A stretch of DNA of 8,736 nucleotides. Origin: Bacteroidales bacterium (GTDB lineage Bacteria; Bacteroidota; Bacteroidia; Bacteroidales; UBA932). Each line of letters begins with the position of its first letter. The stretch's first letter is position 1. Under the pieces are notes generated by a model. The model was not told the origin of the DNA. It ran no database searches and saw nothing but the letters and a program-made list of their open reading frames with translations. The position numbers and the translations under genes were made by a program. Positions 1-5,387 of this stretch are shown in pieces. The stretch is taken from assembly GCA_017429885.1 (NCBI GenBank), contig JAFROA010000122.1, positions 1 to 8,736 of the forward strand, read 5' to 3'.

Positions 1-948
1 TGAAGGCTCGGTCCCGACAAAGCGGACAGTTGCCCCACGTGCGGGAGCAATATGTCGACCAAACAGGTCCAAATCAAGAAGCATCTGTGTCTCAGAAGCT
101 TCCGATAAATCTTTCAGGAAATATGTCGGGAATGTCGCGGCAGAGATTTGATAGTCACTGCCATCCAATACAGTGGCAAGACCCTCACACCCGCGGCGAA
201 TCATCTCAAGCCTCTCTTCATAGGGGAACAACGAGACGTCTTCCTTGACTGGAATCACAAATAGCTTTTCCACTTGCTCCGAGGCCGTCTCAACAAGATA
301 TCGATGGCCCAAAGTGAACGGGTTGGCGTTCATGACAATCACACCGTTCGAGGTTGACGCTGCCCGTCCTGATGTCAATCTGTCGCCAGGCTCTGACAGT
401 CCAGACCGTAGCCCCCCTCGGCTCGTAAGAGGGAGGGGCCCGCTCGCATAGCGAGTGGGAGGGGCCGAGCGAAGCGAGGAGTCTGGACTGTCAGAGCCTG
501 GCGACAGATTCGGACAGACCGACTTGGCGGTCGCGAATGAAGCGAGGTAGTCCTCGAGGCCATGGCCATTCTCCATAAGGATAGCTAGCGGAGCCCTGGC
601 GATGGTGTGAAACCCAAGGCTGGAGAAAATGTCCTCATTACCAGGTTTGGTGAACACCTTGAGATTGGAATGTCCTTGGATGGAGGCTTGGCTGATAACA
701 TGGGAGATGAGCGGTGACAAAAGACCGCAGGACCTTTCAGAGGCAGCTACCGCGATACATTTGATCACGTTCCCGGCGATACCAGCACCGGCTTCTATCA
801 AGCCATCTTCTGATATGATACAATAGTAGTCATCCACCGGTTCAAGACGCAGCCCATTGGCCGCGAGAAATGTCTCGACCTGTCTCCTGAAACGGAGAGA
901 ACTGAGAGGAACTCTCTGGATATCAACTATGTTTCCTTCTGTTTGCAC
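1..948 (-). CDS. citC: [Citrate (pro-3S)-lyase] ligase (partial, internal palindromic insertion)
   Basis: CitC uses ATP and acetate to acetylate the prosthetic-group thiol of CitD, activating citrate lyase in the cytoplasm. The minus-strand frame is open from the stop at 1018-1020 to the left edge, which cuts off the C-terminus. With the GTG start at 946-948, residues 1-136 form the GNAT-like N-terminal domain (AGNVIKCIAV near 59-68, KVFTKPGNED near 97-106, LGF, LMENG). The nucleotidylyltransferase domain begins near residue 202 with VIVMNANPFTLGHRYLVE, followed by FPYEERLEMI and FVGTEPS at the edge. Residues about 147-191 are not family sequence; they are encoded by the palindromic element at 377-510, which falls in the interdomain linker and keeps the frame. 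No ATG lies near the expected N-terminus. GTG 948 fits family alignment best from memory; TTG 994-996 is an alternative. Last gene of the operon as seen, although citC is commonly first in enterobacteria. Identity is firm; the start is uncertain, and activity with the insertion is unknown. Confidence 0.87.
   Translation of the reverse strand, partial: MQTEGNIVDIQRVPLSSLRFRRQVETFLAANGLRLEPVDDYYCIISEDGLIEAGAGIAGNVIKCIAVAASERSCGLLSPLISHVISQASIQGHSNLKVFTKPGNEDIFSSLGFHTIARAPLAILMENGHGLEDYLASFATAKSVCPNLSPGSDSPDSSLRSAPPTRYASGPLPLTSRGGLRSGLSEPGDRLTSGRAASTSNGVIVMNANPFTLGHRYLVETASEQVEKLFVIPVKEDVSLFPYEERLEMIRRGCEGLATVLDGSDYQISAATFPTYFLKDLSEASETQMLLDLDLFGRHIAPARGATVRFVGTEPS
377..510. repeat. Palindromic element with perfect 30-bp inverted arms inside citC
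   Basis: The arms at 377-406 and 481-510 are exact reverse complements over 30 bp; they begin AATCTGTCGCCAGG on the plus strand and end CCTGGCGACAGATT. The 74-nt centre is GC-rich and contains a smaller hairpin, CCCGCTCGC/GCGAGTGGG (about 440-460, one G:T pair), and the motif GAGCGAAGCGAGGA (467-480). The element is 134 bp, not a multiple of three, yet citC stays open through it, adding about 45 residues rich in Ser, Pro, Gly, Arg and Leu. The arm has a stop in only one of its six frames. No transposase and no clear target-site duplication are visible, so the exact insertion ends are unknown. I infer a small non-autonomous palindromic repeat of the REP or MITE type. Confidence 0.85.
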
Positions 949-1039
949 CTCGTGGCAAGCTTTCCAATACTCCCGGTTCCGCCTGCTGTGGAACAACTCC
1001 GCAAATGTAATAAATCGTTAAAGATATACAAAGGAATTA

Positions 1040-1648
1040 TTACGATTTTAAATACAAATCAACGATTTCCTTGTATTTTTCAAGCAATTCCTCAGTCGTG
1101 TGAATTCTCGTCCTCATGCACTCCCGGGCAGGACGGTCACAAAGGAGACATTTCCTTGGCTCAAGCCCGAGTTCCTCCCGTCCTAGCGGGTGAGGCATAT
1201 TCCCCGCCGGACAGCAGCTCGAGCCCGGCCGCGTCCATTCTCGCTTCGCCCTTCGACTTCGCTCAGGGCTTGCTGCGGCTGAGTACGGCCTAAGCTCGAC
1301 TGCTGCTCCGGCGACAACTATCACATCCAAATCCATTAGGCGGCCAAGGGGATGGGTGTCCTCGATTTGACATGCTATGCGCTTTGCCTCAGACGGGGAT
1401 AGGGCGGTCATGAAGAAGCCTTCGTAACCGGTCTCCAAATCTCGAAGTTCCTCAAACTCAACACGGAACGACTCACGAACAGCCTTAACTCCTGCCTCCG
1501 CGACAACTAAAGACAGACCATTCCTCTTAACTGGCCCAGGAGGTTGAACAGTAAGGCAAATAAGCGAGATGCCCGGATGGGCAGACAGCAATTCACGCTG
1601 CCGCTCCACCCGGACATCCCGACTAGTCAATATTTCCTCGAGAGTCAA
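1040..1648 (-). CDS. citX: Apo-citrate lyase phosphoribosyl-dephospho-CoA transferase (internal insertion)
   Basis: CitX transfers 2'-(5''-triphosphoribosyl)-3'-dephospho-CoA, normally made by CitG, onto the acceptor serine of CitD. The 202-residue product shows the family pattern: LTLEEILTSRDVRVERQRELL at the N-terminus, GPVK at 38-41, DTHPLGRLMDLDV at 97-109, RKCLLCDRPARECMRTRIH at 165-183, and a C-terminal helix. The start is TTG at 1646-1648, one nucleotide after the citF stop; no nearby ATG exists and the family N-terminus begins here. Residues about 112-149 interrupt the usually short loop between the DLDV motif and the RKCLLC motif, and coincide with a palindromic element in the DNA. 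Without them the protein would be about 165 residues; E. coli CitX is about 183. Both conserved halves remain in one frame, so a functional enzyme is plausible but unproven. Confidence 0.9.
   Translation of the reverse strand: MTLEEILTSRDVRVERQRELLSAHPGISLICLTVQPPGPVKRNGLSLVVAEAGVKAVRESFRVEFEELRDLETGYEGFFMTALSPSEAKRIACQIEDTHPLGRLMDLDVIVVAGAAVELRPYSAAASPERSRRAKREWTRPGSSCCPAGNMPHPLGREELGLEPRKCLLCDRPARECMRTRIHTTEELLEKYKEIVDLYLKS
1205..1313. repeat. Imperfect palindromic element inside citX
   Basis: The arms at 1205-1224 (CGCCGGACAGCAGCTCGAGC) and 1294-1313 (GCTCGACTGCTGCTCCGGCG) are reverse complements apart from one single-base gap in each. The centre contains CTCGCTTCGCC and CTTCGACTTCGCTCAGGG, a REP-like sequence that on the coding strand gives SPERSRRAK. 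The element is read in the citX frame as an Ala/Arg/Pro/Ser-rich stretch of about 36 residues with no family counterpart. An adjacent weak hairpin (1174-1195) encodes part of PHPLGREE and could mark an extension of the element. The arm sequence is unrelated to that of the citC element, but both centres contain GAGCGAAG and GCGAAGCGAG words. Confidence 0.75.
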
Positions 1649-1649
1649 C

Positions 1650-3071
1650 TTAGTCGACTATGTTGTAGATCTTGTCTAGGACTTTGCCGTGGCGATCCAT
1701 GACGATACCGACAACCTTGTCTCCGAACGGCAGAGGATCAGGGACACCGATGACACTCGTGGCCTTCGCCGCGAGATCATGTATGTCGACGACCTTCAAG
1801 CCAGCGGCCTTGAGACGGTCAGCGATTTCGGGACGACGGGGATTGACGGCTATACCATATTCGGTCACGACCACATCCACACCCGCTCCGGGAGTGATCA
1901 GAGTCGTCACCTTAGGCACGACGCAAGGTATACGGCCCCTCAACAGAGGGCATACAATAATTGAGAGGGCGCTGTCCTCGGCGGTGTCAGGATGGCCTCC
2001 AACAGCGCCGCGGATAATACCATCTGAGCCGACCAGGACATTGACATTGAAGTCAACATCCACCTCAAGGGCAGAGAGAATCACGATGTCAAGCGCATGG
2101 ACGGCAGAGCCGGGATTGTCGGCGCTGGCGTACTCGACAGCTGACACTTCCTGATGGAGCTGGTCAGAAGCTATGGACTCAGCGGCGACCTTGTCAAACG
2201 ACTGGACGTCAATAAGGCGGCCAATGAGACCCTCCTCGTGAAGCTTGACCATGTGAGCGGTGATGCCTCCGAGGGCGAATGAAGCCTTGATCCCCTTCTC
2301 TATCATGCTCTCGCGGATATACTTGACCGCGGCGAGGGAGGCTCCTCCAGTACCAGTCTGGATAGAGAATCCATCCTCGAAATAGCCGCTGTTGATGATG
2401 ACCTTCGCAGCCTGCTGGGCGAGCAAAATGTCACGGGGATTCTTTGAGTCACGGATAGCGCCAGAAGAGATCTTGGAACTGTCACCCACAGAATCAACAA
2501 CCACCACAGACTCCACCTCGCAAGCGGAGATGGACTTGGGGACATTCGGATAATCAACGAGATCGTCTGTCAGGACAACTACATGGTCTGCATACTTGGC
2601 GTCAGGAAGAGCATAACCCAGAGATCCGCAGATAGACTTCGCGTTCTCACTGCGAGGACAACCGGAAGCGTTACCCAACTCATCGCATGAGGATGCTCCC
2701 AAGAAAGCCACATCAATGTGAAGCTCACCATTGGCGATGGCGCTTCCGCGTCCACCGTGGGAACGGAAGACGACGGGCTCATCCATCAATCCATGGGAAA
2801 TCTCATTGGCCAGTTCGCCGCGTAGGCCCGAAGTGGATATTCCAGTAATGACTCCGTTCTTAATATGTTCAATCAGAGGGGCGTGGACATCCGAAAGGCT
2901 CGACGCAGCGAGTTTCAGGTCCTTGAATCCCATCTCGGCCAACTTGGCCACTACCATGTTGACAACCTTGTCGCCACCGCGGAAATGGTGGTGGAACGAT
3001 ATGGTCATACCATCCTTAAGACCGCTGCGGCGGATGGCTTCTTCCAAAGAGACTACTTTTGTGTTTCTCAT
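1650..3071 (-). CDS. citF: Citrate lyase alpha subunit (citrate:acetyl-ACP transferase)
   Basis: CitF exchanges the acetyl group on CitD for citrate, forming citryl-ACP and releasing acetate; it works in the cytoplasmic citrate lyase complex with CitD and CitE. The product is 473 residues, slightly shorter than the roughly 510 of enterobacterial CitF. Family features include KVVSLEEAIRRSGLKDGMTISFHHHFRGGD at the N-terminus, SHGGRGSAI near 104-112, the glycine-rich GTGGASLAAVKYIRE, and a C-terminal block with GAGVDVVVTEYGIAVNPRRPE. The ATG overlaps the citE stop by 4 nt (ATGA), indicating translational coupling, and an AGGAGGAA sequence lies 5 nt upstream. Apart from the shorter length I see nothing unusual, and unlike citX and citC it carries no insertion. 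Confidence 0.96.
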   Translation of the reverse strand: MRNTKVVSLEEAIRRSGLKDGMTISFHHHFRGGDKVVNMVVAKLAEMGFKDLKLAASSLSDVHAPLIEHIKNGVITGISTSGLRGELANEISHGLMDEPVVFRSHGGRGSAIANGELHIDVAFLGASSCDELGNASGCPRSENAKSICGSLGYALPDAKYADHVVVLTDDLVDYPNVPKSISACEVESVVVVDSVGDSSKISSGAIRDSKNPRDILLAQQAAKVIINSGYFEDGFSIQTGTGGASLAAVKYIRESMIEKGIKASFALGGITAHMVKLHEEGLIGRLIDVQSFDKVAAESIASDQLHQEVSAVEYASADNPGSAVHALDIVILSALEVDVDFNVNVLVGSDGIIRGAVGGHPDTAEDSALSIIVCPLLRGRIPCVVPKVTTLITPGAGVDVVVTEYGIAVNPRRPEIADRLKAAGLKVVDIHDLAAKATSVIGVPDPLPFGDKVVGIVMDRHGKVLDKIYNIVD

Positions 3072-3958
3072 GACAGTTCCTCCTCATTCAATATTCCAGA
3101 AGCGACAGCCAGGGCGATAACCCGCTCAGCGCGGAGAACGACCGGGCGGTCAACCATTTTACCGTTGACAGCGATGACTCCGGAGCCCTTCTCGCGGGCC
3201 TCCTTGATGGCAGCGATGATTCTCAGGGCCTTGTCAATATCTTTCTGTTTCGGAGCGAACACCTCGTTGACCACCTGGATCTGACGGGGGTTGATGATAG
3301 ACTTGCCGTCAAAACCGAGATTCTTGATCAGTTCGACCTCCTTGCGGAAGGTCTCCATGTCGTCAAGGTTGGAGTACACAGTGTCGAAGCAAGCGATCCC
3401 GGCGGCTCTAGCGGCCACAACTATGGTCTCGCGGGCAAGCAGGAGCTCGGATCCCTCAGGTGTACGAGGGGTCTTCAGATTGGCGGTGTAGTCCTCAGCG
3501 CCAAGGGCTATACCCATCATCCTCTTGGAAGCGGTGGCAATCTCGTAGGCGTTGACTATACCCAAAGCGCTCTCGATGGCGGCCATGATCTGAGTACGTC
3601 CAACGCAGCCAAGTTCCTCCTCCACCTTGATTATCTCAGCCTCGAGTTCCCTGACTTCATCAGCGGTCTCAGTCTTGGGCATACGGATCACGTCAACACC
3701 AGCCTTGACCACGGCCTCAACATCCTTATGGCCATAAGGAGTGTTAAGGGGGTTGATCCTGACGACCATCTCAGTGTCTCCATAATCAATGGACTTGAGG
3801 GCATTGTAAACGAGCAGACGTGCAGCGTCCTTCTCAGCCATGGTCACTGAATCCTCGAGATCCAGCATTATGGAGTCCGGACCGTAAATATGAGCGTCCG
3901 CCATCATCCCCGGATTGTTCCCGGGGACAAACATCATTGTTCTCCTGAGTCTTTCCAT
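3068..3958 (-). CDS. citE: Citrate lyase beta subunit (citryl-ACP lyase)
   Basis: CitE cleaves citryl-ACP into oxaloacetate and acetyl-ACP, regenerating the acetylated carrier CitD. The 296-residue protein is the usual length for this TIM-barrel lyase family. Visible motifs are RLRRTMMFVPGNNPGMMADA at the N-terminus, DSIMLDLEDSV at 28-38, VVRIN at 65-69, AAIESALGI at 126-134 and GAEDYTANL at 153-161. By family knowledge E129 and D156 are probable Mg2+ ligands and R67 a substrate-binding arginine. The ATG lies two nucleotides after the citD stop and the gene overlaps citF by 4 nt. CitE-like proteins with other roles exist (for example malyl-CoA lyases), but its place between citD and citF makes this assignment secure. 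Confidence 0.97.
   Translation of the reverse strand: MERLRRTMMFVPGNNPGMMADAHIYGPDSIMLDLEDSVTMAEKDAARLLVYNALKSIDYGDTEMVVRINPLNTPYGHKDVEAVVKAGVDVIRMPKTETADEVRELEAEIIKVEEELGCVGRTQIMAAIESALGIVNAYEIATASKRMMGIALGAEDYTANLKTPRTPEGSELLLARETIVVAARAAGIACFDTVYSNLDDMETFRKEVELIKNLGFDGKSIINPRQIQVVNEVFAPKQKDIDKALRIIAAIKEAREKGSGVIAVNGKMVDRPVVLRAERVIALAVASGILNEEELS
3077..3084 (-). promoter_or_regulatory. Strong Shine-Dalgarno sequence before citF
   Basis: The coding strand reads AGGAGGAA, then five nucleotides, then the citF ATG at 3069-3071. It is located within the last codons of citE (encoding the EEEL part of its C-terminus). It is notable because most other genes here, including citD, def and the phosphohexomutase, have no such sequence. 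It could be partly fortuitous, since it also encodes glutamates. Confidence 0.6.
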
Positions 3959-3960
3959 AA

Positions 3961-4233
3961 CTATTTCCAGACATCTTTGCCGGTGGCGCGTACAGCGGCG
4001 GCGGTTACACGGGCGCGGATGGTGCAGTCAAGGGCTCCCTTATCCGTGGCTTTGACATAAGCGTCGGAGACACCAAGTCCCTCAAGGGTCTCGGTGATGA
4101 CCGACTTGATCTGACGGCCGAACTGGGCGGCCACAGAGCTTTGAAGCTCCACCTGAAGGCCTTCACCCGGTCCAATCTGGATCATGATGTCCCCGGACTC
4201 GAGAGTGCCGGCCACAGCGTTCTTTAATTCCAT
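3961..4233 (-). CDS. citD: Citrate lyase gamma subunit (acyl carrier protein)
   Basis: CitD carries the phosphoribosyl-dephospho-CoA arm on which acetyl and citryl groups are bound during the lyase cycle. The protein is 90 residues, typical of the family. The motif AVAGTLESGDIMIQIGPG (6-23) contains the acceptor serine: Ser13 corresponds to Ser14 of the Klebsiella protein. The second Ser of the usual ESSD is Gly here, which leaves the modified residue intact. The C-terminal half has the common FGRQIKSVITETLEGLGV stretch. It is the first gene of the operon, with a probable promoter in the 104-nt gap upstream. No clear Shine-Dalgarno precedes the ATG. Confidence 0.95.
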   Translation of the reverse strand: MELKNAVAGTLESGDIMIQIGPGEGLQVELQSSVAAQFGRQIKSVITETLEGLGVSDAYVKATDKGALDCTIRARVTAAAVRATGKDVWK

Positions 4234-4253
4234 GGTTAGAGTGATATAATAAA

Positions 4254-4315
4254 AATATATTTGCGAAATTAGGCTTTTCCCTTATATTTTCAAAGCAATT
4301 CCGCAAATATTTATT
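4254..4315. repeat. AT-rich inverted repeat around the cit promoter (possible operator)
   Basis: The arms at 4254-4270 and about 4297-4315 share ATATTTGCG and AATT around one mismatch (14 of 17 positions agree in inverted orientation). The 26-nt loop holds the -33 element of the proposed promoter, and the -7 element sits in one arm. This placement suits a regulator binding two half-sites, but an AT-rich hairpin at the end of the upstream peptidase gene is an alternative. The rest of the 104-nt gap (4234-4337) shows no gene. Confidence 0.4.
4264..4294 (-). promoter_or_regulatory. Probable Bacteroidota promoter for the cit operon
   Basis: On the minus strand TTTG (4291-4294), a 19-nt spacer and TAATTTCG (4264-4271) approximate the Bacteroidota consensus TTTG / TAnnTTTG with one mismatch in the -7 element. 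The start site would fall about 20-30 nt before the citD ATG. The same 19-nt spacing occurs in the stronger ruvX promoter in this window. The -7 element overlaps one arm of the inverted repeat at 4254-4315. Confidence 0.55.
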
Positions 4316-4337
4316 AACAATTATAAGCACCAGGATG

Positions 4338-5387
4338 TTACTTCACCCTAAGCCGCTTGCCTATTCTCAAGACAGTCCTCTCTGAGATCCCGTTGAGCTG
4401 GCAAATCTTCTTGACACTGGTGTGGTACTTACGCGCCAAAGCACCGAGGGTGTCGCCTTGCCTGATGGTGTGGTACTGAGCGGCGGCAGCGGCCTTCCTC
4501 TCCTCCTCGGCCTTCTTGATGGCCTCTTCCTCATCCTTCTTGTCACCCTCGATGATGTCGATTTCCTCTTGCTCATCCTCAGGCACATAGTTACTGGAAG
4601 CGTTGAGATACTTCTTCTTCAGAGTGAAGAACCTATGCCTCAACACACCAGAATTGAAATCTATAAGCCACTCAGGATCGAAGGCATATCCCCGATATCT
4701 GGTCTCGAAATGGAGATGAGGGCCTGAAGAACGGCCAGTGGAACCTCCAAGGCCGATGATAGAGCCCGCGCTGACCCAGTCGTCATCGGTGACAAGGATC
4801 TTGGAGAGATGGGCATAGAATGTCTCGAGGCCATTCTCATGACGAAGGACAACCAGATTGCCATAGCCCTTATAATACTTCGCCAACCTGACCTTACCAT
4901 CGAAGGCGGCATAGACAGGGGTACCTGTCTGGAGAGGCAGGTCAGCACCCTGATGGCGACGACGGTGACGGTAACCAAACTTTGAATAAACCTTTGTCTG
5001 GTTAGGGCAACGATACTGGCTGAGGGAATCAACCACCCATATTCCTATCTCATTGGGCAAGCTCTCCAGAGACTCCCGGTAGGGATCCGGATAATCATGA
5101 GTCCAATGCTCCGAGAACACCTCTTTGGCGGCGACATAAGAAGGATCCTTGATGTACTTCCAAGTGTAATCCGCCATGAGGAGTATCCTGATGTGGGGAT
5201 TAGCCGTATCAAGTGTGTCCACCGCATCAGCGGAGACCTTTTCCATAGACTGTACAGGCTGGAGGGCAGGCCTCGGTATAATCAGCTCGGCTTGTTTCTT
5301 CGAGGTGATGACTGTGTCCTGGGCAGCCATTGAGATGGACACCAACGCGGCGGCCATCGACAATGCAATGTAATTAAATCTTCGCAT
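4338..5387 (-). CDS. Secreted M23 (LytM-type) metallopeptidase with C-terminal LysM domain
   Basis: This is probably a periplasmic cell-wall endopeptidase cutting peptidoglycan cross-links, or a regulator of amidases. The 349-residue product begins with a signal peptide (RRF, a hydrophobic stretch at 6-20, cleavage near AAQD). The M23 domain spans about 135-240 and keeps its key residues: HQGAD (H145, D149), YAHLS (H193) and PHLHFE (H224, H226). A charged linker (about 268-303, KKDEEEAIKKAEEERK) leads to a LysM domain (305-349, YHTIRQGDTLGALARKYHTSVKKICQLNG) that would bind glycan strands. I chose ATG 5387, preceded directly by a TTG that could also be read. It overlaps the end of the phosphohexomutase gene by 14 nt, so the two are co-transcribed. 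With all catalytic residues present it should be active. Confidence 0.9.
   Translation of the reverse strand: MRRFNYIALSMAAALVSISMAAQDTVITSKKQAELIIPRPALQPVQSMEKVSADAVDTLDTANPHIRILLMADYTWKYIKDPSYVAAKEVFSEHWTHDYPDPYRESLESLPNEIGIWVVDSLSQYRCPNQTKVYSKFGYRHRRRHQGADLPLQTGTPVYAAFDGKVRLAKYYKGYGNLVVLRHENGLETFYAHLSKILVTDDDWVSAGSIIGLGGSTGRSSGPHLHFETRYRGYAFDPEWLIDFNSGVLRHRFFTLKKKYLNASSNYVPEDEQEEIDIIEGDKKDEEEAIKKAEEERKAAAAAQYHTIRQGDTLGALARKYHTSVKKICQLNGISERTVLRIGKRLRVK

Noticed and set aside
377..510. The palindrome as an intrinsic terminator or attenuator
   Set aside because: It lies in the middle of an open coding sequence, has a 74-nt loop and no following U-run.
1..948. citC as a pseudogene broken by the insertion
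   Set aside because: The frame is continuous through the element and family motifs are kept on both sides, so there is no direct sign of inactivation. Loss of function through misfolding remains possible.
976..994. A small hairpin (GTTCC / GGAAC) between citX and citC
   Set aside because: Five-base stem with a nine-base loop and no U-run; too weak to call a terminator or regulatory element.
943..1293. A 116-codon plus-strand open frame over the citC/citX junction
   Set aside because: It lies antisense to citX and the start of citC and ends inside the repeat; no family features.
377..1313. CRISPR-like array
   Set aside because: The two repeats are inverted-arm elements with different sequences; there are no regularly spaced direct repeats and no cas genes.
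1672..2154. A 160-codon plus-strand open frame
   Set aside because: It is antisense to citF, with low-complexity Thr/Ser/Pro/Arg composition typical of a shadow frame.
4256..4263. Plus-strand TATATTTG as a promoter -7 element
   Set aside because: It matches the consensus but points into the 3' end of the minus-strand peptidase gene, with no plus-strand gene downstream.
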